64,000 nt of DNA from Trichomonas vaginalis G3 (GCF_026262505.1 NC_067206.1:33495896-33559895); one strand, 5' to 3'; numbered from the stretch's first letter, positions 10,281 through 22,211 are shown. The notes: generated by a model not told the origin, from the sequence alone. Translations and numbers: made by a program.

Positions 10281-10570
10281 CTTCATTTCTTTTAATTATA
10301 AATATCACATTCTGTATAAAACTCCTCAAATATCATCAATTTCCCATTTCAATAATAAATAACCATTTTCTATATTTCTTAAATTTCTCTAATCCTTAAT
10401 TTTCTTATCAAATTTGTTATTTTTTCAATAATTTTTAAAATTTTCTAATATTTTTTGGAAATTTTTATTTAATTTTGTGAGAAATTTATTCAATTCTTAT
10501 TATATAATAATATTATTCAAAAATATTGTTGTAATTTTTCAATGATTACGATAATTTTTAATTCAATTTT

Positions 10571-11725
10571 TAATCGAATGTTTTGATGGGACAGCTTACT
10601 GAGCATTGGCTCATCCCATCAAAACATTCCATTCAAAACTCTGGCCTTCATCGAGGCCAGAGCTCACAATTCATCTCCTCAGAGCCAAGTTCCTCGACGG
10701 TCGTCCTCATTAGGCACGATCCGAGAGGAACTTGGCTCTTCATTAAAATCACAAGCTCTGGCCATTGCTAAGGCCAGAGCTTCGCAAACCATCCTCGGGG
10801 CCGGTTTCCTCAAAGCCCGCCCTGATTCAGGGCGGCCGGAGAGGAATCCAGCTCCGAGAGAGTGCCCATACGAAGCTCTGGCCTTAGCAGTGGCCAGAGC
10901 TTTCAAAAACAATCCTCAGGGCCGAGTTTTGCGATGATCGTCGATCATGTCGACGGTCTCGCAAGAACTCGGCCCTGAAAGACATACAGATACAGGCTCT
11001 GGCCCCAGCAAAGGCCAGGGCTTCGTTTTAAATACCCAGGGCCGGCTTTCTCAAATGCAGCCCTTATCCCGGGCGGCAGGAGCGGAATCCGGCCTTGGGA
11101 ATCCTACAATACCAAGCTCTGGCTCCTACTGAGGCCAGAGCCTGCAAAATTCATCCTCAGGGCCGAGTTTTGCGATGATCATCCACATGATAGACATTCT
11201 CGCAGAAACTCGGCCCTGAAAGACGTAATATCACAGTCTCTGGCCTCAGTAGAGGCCAGAGCCTCGCTTACATTACTCAGGGCCGGCTTTCTCAAATGCC
11301 GTCCTGATCTATGGCGGCAGGAGAGAAATCCGGCCCTGGGAAGCATGAAATACGAAGATCTGGCCTTATAAGAGGCCAGAATCTGCAAATACTCCCTTCT
11401 CTACAGATTATGATCCAATGTAACACAGAAAGCCTAGAAGGAAGCCCTTTCTCAAGGTTAAGACTTCCTTCCTGGCTTTCTGATACTGGATGGAGTGGGG
11501 TTTGGCTTCCATTGCAACTCCTTCCAGGAAGATCAAATGATTACACAAAAGTCATGGCAATTGTATTCTAACACTATAAATACAATTGCCATGGCCTACA
11601 ATTGCGAGTGCCTGCTGCTTCAGCAGAGATTTGCAGCAGACACTCGCAATGTTAACCAAAATTCGTCTGAAAGTTAGAAGATGGGCTTTTTCTCAAGGTC
11701 AAAGTCCATTTCCTAACCTTCTTAT
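10571..11725. repeat. GC-rich array of at least 18 consecutive hairpins, 120-bp period
   Basis: Seven short hairpins with arms CTCTGGCC / GGCCAGAG and an 8-base loop that differs in every copy start at 10639, 10756, 10876, 10997, 11117, 11238 and 11358. They alternate with imperfect hairpins of about 60 bases at 10679, 10796, 10917, 11036, 11157 and 11278, which fall into two alternating types. Further unrelated hairpins flank the array: 10574-10631, 11426-11482, 11486-11526, 11552-11594, 11601-11649 and 11669-11724. The segment is far richer in G+C than its surroundings. No coding frame spans it. Confidence 0.9.
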
Positions 11726-12370
11726 ATTAAAATGAGCATTTTGACAGATTATTATTTTTTATCCCGGCATCATCAGCTTGTCATTCTAAGCTTATCATTT
11801 TCAGCTTATACTTATAAATTCTAAAACAGTGATTATTGAATTCACGAAATAGAACACCACATTAAGAAATATTATTTACTAACTTTTTCAATAATTAAAA
11901 AATATCAATGATACTTAAGTGTCATCACATACAACACATTATTATGATCATCATAATATATATTATAGAATATTGCATAATAATCCAAATTCAATTTCAA
12001 TATTAAAATGTACTATCCATTATCTCTTAACATCATAACATACTCAACGAGTACTGATCATATGCTATTGATCAAGCCTTTAAAACAAACTACATATATG
12101 ATTGCTTTAAATTGACCAAAAGATTGAATACTTGCTTTAAATTGACCGTTCAATTTAAAGTTCGTCCCTTTAAAAAAAAATCATGATGGGATAAATTCAA
12201 TTTTTTTATGCCAAAAAGTATAAAAATAGAACATAATGAAATAGGTGATGATCCAAGTATATATTAAAACAGATAGCGTTTTTATTTGCCTTCAAAATTG
12301 AGACGGATTGCGCCCGTTGGAATACATTAAATAAGATGTGCTATTAATTGTATAATTACTTCTGTGAATA
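11726..12370. other. AT-rich gap, no gene seen
   Basis: Simple AT-rich sequence. A 14-base direct repeat (tttaaattgacc) occurs at 12108-12150. No coding or RNA signal. Confidence 0.55.
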
Positions 12371-12381
12371 ATTAAAGAATT

Positions 12382-14141
12382 GGGGAGAAGCTTCCTAAAC
12401 TTTTTAATCCCATAAATATGGTCATTATCTGGAATAAAGAGTTAAGCGTCATATGTCACTTTTTGTACTAAGGAAACATCGACTTTATGCGTTATGACTT
12501 TTCGATGAGGAAACAAGTGTTCACGTATTATAAACTTCCTTATTCCAATAAACCGACCCTAAACATAATTAATTCTAAGCATGATAATGGTCTCTTTTCT
12601 ATGATAACCAAATCAATTTGGTTATCATAGTAAAGCACCAAAAACTGGAATAGGAATAACCGCACTTAAACAGGAATAGGCAGTGTGGAAACTAGAGAAG
12701 ACTCAACTGATTTTTTAAGCAACTCTTCTTGCCGATTCAAATCTGCTTTGCTAATCATTGTATATTACTATATTCTGATTAGGATACTTTAACGCTTGAT
12801 GCATGCACATCATTCTTTCAGCTGATTTCTAAAATACAATCTTCTATTAACTTTGAAATTTCTTCAAAAGTTATAGTAATTCCATAGTTCATTCGTAAAA
12901 TGTTATTAAATAGCTCTGACTATTCCTTTGCACGCAAAATGAGGTAGTATTTTTTGAATTTTTTACTCAAAATAAAACAAAATCTACTCAATTTTATACC
13001 ACTAAAGCCTATATTGACACACACATATATAAATCTCTATTGTTATAAGATAAATTTGAAAAAATAAATTTTTTTCCTAAAATGTAAAATTATACTTGTA
13101 TTCAAAGAAAGTAGATCGTTTATAAGGAAGGTATTATATATTTGGGGAGAAAATCCCTTACAATATACAAAAATATGAAAGAATATTCAATCATCAGGAA
13201 AGAGCTTAGTACTAACCATTTGTGAGACGTTCATATAATATCTTTTTCCTTTTTGGGGTTTTTAATCGGATTATCCATTTCCCTGCATTGACTTTAATTC
13301 ATTCTTGATGATCTGAGTATACATGATCATTATCGAACGTTTGCCATACTCTTCCACAGTTAATGATTGCTGAAAAATGAATAGTACTGAATAACAGCTG
13401 GAATTTCATAAGTATTTTGCGTATTTATACTGATTTAAACATGAAATACTCATACAAAATGCAAAGTTTTTAAAAACAATCAATAAAAGATTTTAAATTA
13501 GATAAAATATCATATGTCACTTCTTTTTTCATCTGGATAATAAAATTGATAAATTTTTTTCTAATTAAAGATAAAGATGCATTTATAGTAGTAGAAAATT
13601 AATTTCTAGACTAAAGCTTGTTTATTGTCACCGTTTTAAGTCTAAATTTATAGGAAATGGTTATTTTATTATGCATTAAAAGTTCTTCTATAAAATTAAC
13701 ATTAAAATCATCTTTCGCCTAAGAGTAATAACAAGGTTATGCAAATTTTATTGAAAATAGTACGAGAATTTTGTTTGAAAATATAATATGGTTAAAAATA
13801 GGGAATGGATGTATGAATGTTCCATATTTATTTTATCCGAGTTGCTTCATGATTCCATATTGCCGATTCCTATTCCAGTTTTTGGTGCTTTACTATGATA
13901 ACCAAATTGATTTGGTTATCATAGAAAAGAGACCATTATCATGCTTAGAATTAATTATGTTTAGGGTCGGTTTATTGGAATAAGGAAGTTTATAATACGT
14001 GAACACTTGTTTCCTCATCGAAAAGTCATAACGCATAAAGTCGATGTTTCCTTAGTACAAAAAGTGACATATGACGCTTAACTCTTTATTCCAGATAATG
14101 ACCATATTTATGGGATTAAAAAGTTTAGGAAGCTTCTCCCC
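12382..14141. mobile_element. Inverted-repeat element with ~277-bp TIRs, non-autonomous
   Basis: Ends are near-perfect inverted repeats (12382-12658 and 13865-14141) beginning GGGGAGAAGCTTCC. The flanks carry an 11-base target duplication, ATTAAAGAATT at 12371-12381 and ATTAAAAAATT at 14142-14152 (one mismatch). The long TIRs and 11-bp duplication fit the Mutator-like superfamily. Each TIR contains a 32-base internal palindrome (CTATGATAACCAAAT and complement). The 1.2 kb interior is AT-rich and holds no transposase frame, so the copy depends on proteins supplied elsewhere. Confidence 0.85.
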
Positions 14142-14257
14142 ATTAAAAAATTGAAATCATTGAAAAAAAAGATGCCACTTCTGGCTAATTATAAGTATTC
14201 TGTCACATTAAGCAATATTGATACTTTGAATTTGTCGCTAATTCAAAACATTTTTTG

Positions 14258-14299
14258 TTAAGGGTGCACACGAGAGGATCATGTAAACTTCAGAATTTA
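14258..14299 (+). repeat. Dispersed 42-bp repeat, copy 1
   Basis: TAAGGGTGCACACGAGAGG followed by ATCATGTAAACTTCAGAATTTAG is repeated exactly at 46435-46476, inside the left end of the MULE. Confidence 0.8.
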
Positions 14300-14990
14300 G
14301 AACCTTATTTTAGGCATTATCTTGGCTACCTATTTAGGCTCGAAAAGCAAAAAATATCAAAAAATACAACTTGAGTCCATTATGACCCTTTCATGGAGGT
14401 AGTTTTTATCCGCTAGTATTTTCCCTTTGAATCTCTTTACAATTCGAAATCAAATTCAAACCTCAGTAGAAGAAAGGAAGAATCGACTTACTACGGTTGT
14501 AATACGAATAAATACATATATTTAATTATTTTTATTTACATAATAATTGTTTGAAGCTCATATTCCGTCAAATTTTTAAATAAAAACATTAAAATGTTGA
14601 AAATGTTCATATATTTTAATAGGGTTTTGGCACTTTATTGAGGAATTACTACATACATAGTCGAACTGAACTTGATATTTTGAAATTTAAATTATTTATC
14701 AAAATTAAAATTTAACTTGAAATTTATAATTATTTAGTCATATTTTGCATAATTCTAAGTAGATTTTGTAAAAAATCAAGAAAGAAAAATTTTAACGTGC
14801 TTTATTTTTTCTTTTTTATAATAATACATATTATTATATAATTAACATATTCATAATGTTTCACCCTTTCAAAAATATAATCCTCCTCTCAAATAAACGT
14901 ACATACGGGTGGCCTCTTTTTTCAAAAAATTAAAATTTGAAATTTTAGGCTCAAATATTAGAGATTTTTTCAACCTTCAACGATATATGT

Positions 14991-16044
14991 AAGGGTTTCG
15001 TTTTGCTAAAATTGTCACTTTTATAGCATATTTGTTTTTGGATGTTTTGCGAAACCAAAAAAAAAACTATGATATACAATGTGTGTGTAAAGAAAATACT
15101 TTATTTACTAGTTAAAAAATCATTTGGTATTGATCAAGTTATTTTTTCTGGATAAGATATTATATGGATAATTGGATAGAAAATACAATTATATAATCTT
15201 GTACCTGGTTTAATTAAGCTAATTGTCATCAGAAACTTGTAATTTTTATGAATTTCAAATTTTCTTTTCATTACTGCTTTTCTTAATAGGTCAAGTTCTT
15301 ATTTACGTTATAAAGTATGATATTTACAAATATCAAGTTATCGTGTTTTTTGAGAAATTATGAGAAACAAACAAAAATGAAAAAGATAGGAATAGCAATG
15401 AATAGTGATGTGGGTATAGAAAATGTAAGAGATATGAATGCAAAGCAATCAGTATTTAGGACATTGACCATAGATTTCGAAAAAAAATGCTGCATATTGA
15501 GCGAAAACTATGATTATATTATAAGGTTGTCATTTAAAGCATAATGAAACTATTCCCTTTTCATTTTAATCGAATAAGATAGTAAAGATTTTTGAATTAG
15601 CTAGAAACTGATGAGATGTTTTCACAAATCAGATTTTTAATCTCTATAATGCATAATTCACTCAATATCTCAATTTTGATATTGCGAGATATTTTTGCTA
15701 TCGGTTTCGCAATTTTGACACAATAGCAAGAGGGTTCTATAAGCATTATTATCAACGTAGAATCTGAATATCATATCAGAAAATGTCGCAAATCTGACAT
15801 TTACCCGACCAAATAGCAAAAATAATTGAATACTTTTCGCAAAAACTTTAAAAATCGATAAAAATATGAAATATAGATATTAAAGAGACTTTTTATATAA
15901 TATTCATAAAGATTTTCCAAAAATATGATACCGCAAAATTAAAAAAGTGACGTCTTGAGTGGAGTCAAAGATCGAAATTGCTAGCTAAATGTTTTTTTAG
16001 CGAAATTGCGTATTATACGTTTTTTTTCGCAAAACGAAACCCTT
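14991..16044. mobile_element. Small inverted-repeat element with 8-9 bp target duplication
   Basis: Ends AAGGGTTTCGTTTTGC (14991-15006) and GCAAAACGAAACCCTT (16029-16044) are inverted copies. Flanks GATATATGT (14982-14990) and AATATATGT (16045-16053) look like a target duplication with one mismatch. The element is nested between two direct copies of a CTCAAATAAACGTACATA-type sequence (14889-14912 and 16333-16357). The only frame inside, 75 codons at 15317, starts without ATG and has no recognisable motif. Confidence 0.65.
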
Positions 16045-16772
16045 AATATATGTTGTCTATATCAGACCTCCTTTCTTTTTGATACTTAACATTGTTCCTA
16101 AATCTTAGCCGTTAAGGCTGTTCTGAAAATATTTTTTTTCGAAAAAATTCAAAAAAAATTCTTAAAATTCAAAAATCCCTTAATTCCTGAGAATTTTGGA
16201 AAAAGGTTTTTACATGAACATGTGTATATTATATGAAGTATATTGATAAGGTAAAAATCAAATTTTATTGCATATTCATCGAGAAAATAAACTAACGAAT
16301 CCCTCAAAATTGAGAGGGTAATCCTCCTCCCCTCAAATAAACGTACATAAGGGTGCACCCTTAATATCAAAAAATAAAATTTAAAATATGCATTTAATTG
16401 ATAGGTCCTTATTGGATCTCCTTTTTCAGAAAATCACTATCAAAAGTAAAAATCGATGATCATATGTTTTTCTTGATTCCGTATTTATTGCTGCTATTTA
16501 TGTATTTTGAAATGATTATAGTCTCAATTTTTCAAAAGGGGAAATGACATTCGACTATTTATCTATTTTAATGCGTATACCGAAATATGTCAGTTAAAGA
16601 AGATTGATTTCTTAACTCTCAAAATAATATAAAGTTATCAATATAATATTGTTCTCAATTTTCTGAGACTTTTTGCGGTTTATTTTGAAAGGACAATTCA
16701 AAAATTGGGAACTTAAAAAAATTGAATTCAAAAGTAAAGTTTCTATTTTTGTTAATATTCATTTTTCAAATA
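16045..16772. other. AT-rich upstream region of the Myb gene
   Basis: No gene. Contains the second copy of the CTCAAATAAACGTACATA repeat. A TCATTTT sequence with its A at 16761 lies 12 bases before the Myb start codon and fits the trichomonad initiator consensus TCA+1Py(T/A). Confidence 0.6.
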
Positions 16773-17303
16773 ATGATTCTTACCAACCTTAGCAAGAGAA
16801 GTTTAGGCTCTATTGGAAAGCCACATCCAAAAACACAATTTACATCCAAAGAGGATCAGCAACTGATGTCGCTTGTTCAGATTTACGGAGATAATAATTG
16901 GGAAGTTATTGCTCAATTAATGGAAGGCCGTAATGTTAGACAGTGCCGTGAAAGGTACACAAAATACCTCTCTCCAGACATAAATAGAGATCCTTGGAGT
17001 CGTGAAGAAGATAATTTGCTGATTGAAAAGCATAATCAATTTGGTCCAAAGTGGGTCAAAATATCCAAATTCTTCAATAAGAGAACAGATGCGGCTATCA
17101 AAAATCGATGGAACATTCTTCTTCGTCAGCTTCCTATCAGGCCAGATTCTCCTAGCTCGGAGCCTGAACCAGAACAGCATGAAAACGAATTAGAAATTGC
17201 AACACCAGAAATTATTAGCGAGAAGGATCAGCTCTTTTATGTGTTTGAAAGGTTTGCGCAAAATTTTTATATGTGCGAAGAAAATGCTTTTGATTCATGG
17301 TGA
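16773..17303 (+). CDS. Two-repeat Myb DNA-binding protein
   Basis: From the first ATG (16773) the protein has 176 residues. The open frame extends 17 codons upstream, but only from a TTG, which is unlikely in a eukaryote. Two Myb repeats follow each other: residues ~20-70 (FTSKEDQQL ... NWEVIAQLM ... CRERYTKYL) and ~72-118 (PWSREEDNLL ... WVKISKFF ... IKNRWNIL), with the regularly spaced Trp/hydrophobic residues of the fold, including the recognition-helix residues R-Q-C-R-E-R and A-I-K-N-R-W. An acidic, proline-rich tail of ~55 residues may be an activation region. The layout matches the large R2R3-Myb family of trichomonads, which regulates transcription in the nucleus. No intron. It is the only clearly intact host-type gene in the window. 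Confidence 0.9.
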   Translation: MILTNLSKRSLGSIGKPHPKTQFTSKEDQQLMSLVQIYGDNNWEVIAQLMEGRNVRQCRERYTKYLSPDINRDPWSREEDNLLIEKHNQFGPKWVKISKFFNKRTDAAIKNRWNILLRQLPIRPDSPSSEPEPEQHENELEIATPEIISEKDQLFYVFERFAQNFYMCEENAFDSW

Positions 17304-17790
17304 TAACATGTATCCACTATTGTATTCATATAGATTTCTTCATGTTTTGTTCTAATTAAATGTATATTATATTGTTGTAAATTCTAGGAGTATTTTTGGA
17401 TAAAAAAGAATTGACCACTTCTATATTTCCCATTTGGTTTGAGTATTAATTAAATTTCTATTATACTTGCTATAAATAATAAAAGTTCATTTGTTCTGGA
17501 ATAAGTTTCAATCATAATAACAATTAATTTAGTCAATGTATGATCATAATATCTAATGTACATAATATCAATCATTTCGATATAACTTTCAAAGCACATC
17601 GAAATTTGAAACCTTCATGATTCTACACAAATTAAATTTATTGTTAATACAAAGCATTTATAGCATTATCTCTTTCCAATGATGAATGAAATAGCGGAAT
17701 CGATACAAAAGATAAACAAAAATTTTGAAAAAAAACTTGAAGTAGGATTGTTTGTATGATTTGGGTGTATTACCGATTTGGACTGTTGTA
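17304..17790. other. AT-rich gap downstream of the Myb gene
   Basis: No gene or repeat recognised. Confidence 0.5.
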
Positions 17791-19030
17791 AACAGAAATT
17801 CATCAAAGTGACACCTCAGAAAAGCTAAAATATTGAATTTTTGGAACTTTTGATAGAGCACGTTTTTAAATATTAATTAAAGTAAATGTATATTTTGTAA
17901 AGATTCTTTTTAATAAAAAAATAAAATTTTGAAGAAGAACACAAAATCTTCTGAAAAATAATATCACATAAACTCATATTATTTTCTAATATATAACTAT
18001 TTTATATAAAAATCAAATTCAATGATCTTAAAAGCGAAGGATAAACCTCAAAATTTACGAATATAATGAGTGGGAATATAATGCTTATCTATCATAAAAC
18101 CATATGAAATATCAATTTTTGCTTTACGCTTAATTTTTGACGACAATTAGCAAAAAATGTTAAATGTTAACACTCAGTCCATTTGAATATGAAAAATAAA
18201 ATTGACTTTGATTAAATGTTTTTATTTATCATGCAATTCTTCTTGCGACCAAAGATTTGAATAAAAGTTCAAAAAATAAGATAGCTTAAAAAATAATATA
18301 CGGTAGTGTTTACTAATAGATGAATAGTATATAAATTCTATTAAAATGGATTTGATCCAAAAAAATATAAAACCAAAAATAATTGTTATAATTTAAATGA
18401 AGAAGTAATTTAAAACGATTTTATTTATGATCAAATTTTATATATTTTTTTGGATCAAATCCATTTTAATGGAATTTATATACTATTCATCTATTAGTAA
18501 ACACTACCGTATATTATTTTTTAAGCTATCTTATTTTTTGAACTTTTATTCAAATCTTTGGTCGCAAGAAGAATTGCATGATAAATAAAAACATTTAATC
18601 AAAGTCAATTTTATTTTTCATATTCAAATGGACTGAGTGTTAACATTTAACATTTTTTGCTAATTGTCGTCAAAAATTAAGCGTAAAGCAAAAATTGATA
18701 TTTCATATGGTTTTATGATAGATAAGCATTATATTCCCACTCATTATATTCGTAAATTTTGAGGTTTATCCTTCGCTTTTAAGATCATTGAATTTGATTT
18801 TTATATAAAATAGTTATATATTAGAAAATAATATGAGTTTATGTGATATTATTTTTCAGAAGATTTCATTCTATATGCCTATGAAAAGTACTCTCAAAAC
18901 TAACTTTTTCCTAATTATAATTAAATCTAGAATATTGTATTATGCTTAGTATTATTTCATTTTTCTCATTCAATTTAGAATTTACAAATGTCAAAAAATT
19001 GAGAGCTGTCACTTTTGATGAATTTCTGTT
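17791..19030. mobile_element. Fold-back element with TA target duplication (same family as 51794-52312)
   Basis: Ends AACAGAAATTCATCAAA / TTTGATGAATTTCTGTT, flanked by TA on both sides (17789-17790 and 19031-19032), as in Tc1/mariner-type insertions. The interior is a giant palindrome: about 430 bases from 17941 to 18370 are repeated inverted from 18450 to 18870, including GAAGAATTGCATGATAAAT and the paired TGGATCAAATCCATTTTA segments near the centre. The shorter relative at 51794 contains one arm only. No protein frame, so it is non-autonomous. Confidence 0.85.
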
Positions 19031-19826
19031 TATTACAGGACAACATCATTAAAAGTATGAGAGTAAATTTTATATGTCATTCAATTGTATAAAATTTTAA
19101 GATTTAATGACATTTTTTAACGCGATACGAGCGTAAGTCCATAGAATGTGTTTTGAGGGAAACTATAAAAATCCAAAATAGAGGTAAGTGCGCCATTATT
19201 ACCTGCGAAGTTACATGGAATAAATCGAAGAGTAAGTACAAGATGATCTTGCATCTTTCCAAGTAAATGAAATTTATTAAAATTAAGATGATAATATTCA
19301 TTTATAGTATGTGTATGATGTGTTTTCAAAATTTCTTCAAATAAAATGCAATGATAATTTTTGAATAATTTTTTTCTTGTGTATATTTCATTTTTATTAG
19401 TGAAAATATCATTACATCAATAAGGAAAGCACAATCCAAATTCATATTAGTTAAATTAATCTACGACCAAAAGCCCGCCAAATTTGAATTAAACCTCCAA
19501 TTTAAAATTTTCAAGTCTACGGAACCATCCTTGGATCATAGTAATCATTCATTACAAAATGGAATCTTTTGGTATTGTGCGGGCGATACCATAGATTTCT
19601 TTTTATTGATAATGCTATTGAACAAGCTCATTCCGTGGATTTTCATTTAGAACTTTGTTTCATGAGTTTCTGGAACAATATAACATCTGAAACCTTTTGT
19701 GCGGGCAAAAGAAGGGATGTTTGTTGATTGAAAAATGCTCATTTAAAAGAAGTTCTGAAAAGAAATTTGGAGATGATTTGTGGGTTGTGTAAGGTGTAGG
19801 TGTTGTGATATATGTGGAATGGAATG
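19031..19826. other. AT-rich gap, no gene seen
   Basis: Minus-strand frames of 65-70 codons at 19104-19329 lack any recognisable motif and I do not call them. Confidence 0.5.
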
Positions 19827-20613
19827 ATCCTTACCTCAGTCATAGACTCATCCTTACCTCAGTCATTGACTCATCCTTACCTCAGTCATAGACTCATCCT
19901 TACCTCAGTCATAGACTCATCCTTACCTCAGTCATTGACTCATCCTTACCTCAGTCATAGACTCATCCTTACCTCAGTCATAGACTCATCCTTACCTCAG
20001 TCATAGACTCATCCTTACCTCAGTCATAGACTCATCCTTACCTCAGTCATAGACTCATCCTTACCTCAGTCATTGACTCATCCTTACCTCAGTCATAGAC
20101 TCATCCTTACCTCAGTCATAGACTCATCCTTACCTCAGTCATAGACTCATCCTTACCTCAGTCATAGACTCATCCTTACCTCAGTCATAGACTCATCCTT
20201 ACCTCGGTCATTGACTCATCCTTACCTCAGTCATAGACTCATCCTTACCTCAGTCATAGACTCATCCTTACCTCAGTCATAGACTCATCCTTACCTCAGT
20301 CATAGACTCATCCTTACCTCAGTCATAGACTCATCCTTACCTCAGTCATAGACTCATCCTTACCTCAGTCATAGACTCATCCTTACCTCAGTCATAGACT
20401 CATCCTTACCTCAGTCATAGACTCATCCTTACCTCAGTCATTGACTCATCCTTACCTCAGTCATAGACTCATCCTTACCTCAGTCATAGACTCATCCTTA
20501 CCTCAGTCATAGACTCATCCTTACCTCAGTCATAGACTCATCCTTACCTCAGTCATAGACTCATCCTTACCTCAGTCATAGACTCATCCTTACCTCAGTC
20601 ATAGACTCATCCT
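19827..20613. repeat. Satellite of 23-bp units, about 34 copies
   Basis: Unit ATCCTTACCTCAGTCATAGACTC, shown from one phase. Copies are almost identical. The main variant has CATTGACT instead of CATAGACT in about five scattered units, and one unit has CCTCGGTC. There are no unique spacers, so it is not a CRISPR array. Frames through it are artefacts. Confidence 0.97.
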
Positions 20614-20840
20614 AACTCTTGCAATAACATATATTTACTTCAATGTATGTGAAATTTTCTCCCTAACTTATCAAATATCACTCAATTACTCAATTATTCT
20701 TTCTTAATTTAACTCCTTACCAGAACTTTACATTTAACTTCAAAATAATTTTATTATATTAAATTTTCAAAACCATATTTTAGTTCAATACTATTATAGA
20801 TATAACTTTGTCAATAATGAATATTTTCGCGATTTGGCAA

Positions 20841-20921
20841 CGAAATATGAATCTCTGGCCGGTGTAGATTCAGAATCACTGAGTTATCAAAGATTTTATT
20901 GGTGGGTATAAATTAATTAAT
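20841..20921 (+). repeat. 81-bp direct repeat, left copy
   Basis: Identical to 22101-22181. It reads CGAAATATGAATCTCTGGCC at its start and AAATTAATTAAT at its end. The two copies bracket the inverted-repeat element at 20926-22076, far too long for a normal target duplication. Upstream (ATATTTTCGCGAT) it resembles 49975-49987, possibly a relic of a gene family. Confidence 0.9.
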
Positions 20922-20925
20922 GTAA

Positions 20926-22076
20926 TGCATGAAAAATAGCGTGACTTCACTTTTGACAGTTTACAAATGTAAAGTGTTGCATCCTTAAAAACTTGGAAAT
21001 ATATACATTCATGAATTATCTTGTATATTAATTGAAAATCCATAAAACCCTAACAATATTTTTTCTTAAAAAAACATAAAAATATAAATAAAATAATCGT
21101 TAAATAAAAATATTGATATTAGAATTTTATTGGAAAAATAAAAACTTAATATTTTAAAGAAATACTTAAATACTTGAATGTTTTAACTTTTAATTATCAT
21201 ATAGACTCTCAAATTATTGATTGGAAACGGTTTGAGGGTTATCAATTTAAAAAAAATTGTGAGTTTTTTAGATTTTTGGCAATAACGGTTAATTTTTTCT
21301 CAAAAAAATTATTTCGAATTTCCGAAATTTTTGACATTTTGGCTGAGAACTATGGTCTGCGAGGTACATAGATAGAATCAGTACCTCGCAGACTAGAGTT
21401 CTCTATATGGCGCCGAAAATTTTTGGTGAATGTCGTCGCACTTCACCAAAAATTTTTCGGCGCCATAGGAAGAATTGGAGGGTGTGAGATACTATTACAT
21501 GCTATAGTGCTCACACCCTCCAACTCCCAATCAAAATCGCATAAAATTTGCTACTTATCTTCAGATTACCTCCCATTATAAAATATATCATTGCTATCTC
21601 ATCGTACTATACTTCCACCCTATTGTATTTAAAAATATAAAATTTTTTGATAATATATTTTTATATCTTGAATTTTCAAACAATATATTCACAGATAATA
21701 TAATGGGAAATCTATCTCAACCTAGCCTTAAAGTACCAAACTCCTGCTTGCATTCTCACTCACAAATATTAAACATCCATCTCCAAAAAACTAAATTCTT
21801 CACAATTTTTTTAAAATTGAGAACATAAAAAACGTATGCATTCAATAATTTAAGATACTAACAAATATTAAAAACTTCAAAATATCAGATATTAACGTTT
21901 TTCAATTAAAAAAAATATCATTTTGCTTTTCAATTCGAACATAAATCTTAAATATTTTTAATTAATATCTGATTTACAGCATTATTATCCATTTATAAAT
22001 CTGACAAATAAATGACAAAACCATCAGAAATAGCGTCACTTTTTGTCAAAAGTGAAGTCACGCTATTTTTCATGCA
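20926..22076. mobile_element. Inverted-repeat element that carries a hairpin block
   Basis: TIRs of about 32 bases, TGCATGAAAAATAGCGTGAC then TTCACTTTTGACA, at 20926-20958 and inverted at 22045-22076. The interior (1.1 kb) is AT-rich, has no transposase frame, and includes the three-hairpin block at 21337-21521. The flanks are the 81-bp direct repeats, so insertion may have been accompanied by duplication of the surrounding DNA. Confidence 0.75.
21337..21521. repeat. Three-hairpin block, copy 2 (inverted relative to 1555-1740)
   Basis: Hairpins at 21345-21403, 21407-21466 and 21477-21521 match those of copy 1 in reverse order. Differences between copies fall mainly in loops or keep pairing, for example the GTCGAGAAAA / TTTCTCGGC stem of copy 1 is GCCGAAAATT / AATTTTTCGGC here, a change that improves the stem. 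Confidence 0.9.
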
Positions 22077-22100
22077 CAACCAAGGAAGTGAAGTCACCGT

Positions 22101-22181
22101 CGAAATATGAATCTCTGGCCGGTGTAGATTCAGAATCACTGAGTTATCAAAGATTTTATTGGTGGGTATAAATTAATTAAT
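22101..22181 (+). repeat. 81-bp direct repeat, right copy
   Basis: Second copy of 20841-20921. It ends 30 bases before the left end of the complete Maverick. Confidence 0.9.
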
Positions 22182-22211
22182 ATGTGAAATAATTATATAA
22201 TAAGCGACGGA

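Noticed and set aside
9784-10286. Minus-strand frames of 60-107 codons
   Set aside because: They follow the hairpin tandem repeat and lack features of a protein.
10583-11677. Short frames in the GC-rich hairpin array, and the idea of an integron or attC array
   Set aside because: Frames are short and conflict with the palindromic structure. No integrase gene or attC core sites accompany it, and the host is a eukaryote.
13771-13983. 70-codon frame in the right TIR of the element at 12382
   Set aside because: It covers inverted-repeat sequence and its interior palindrome, with no protein motif.
15317-15544. 75-codon frame inside the small element at 14991
   Set aside because: No ATG at the start of the long frame, AT-rich codon content, no motif.
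19812-20006. Open frame through the 23-bp satellite, and a CRISPR-like look
   Set aside because: The frame only follows the repeat, and units are contiguous without unique spacers, so neither a gene nor a CRISPR array.
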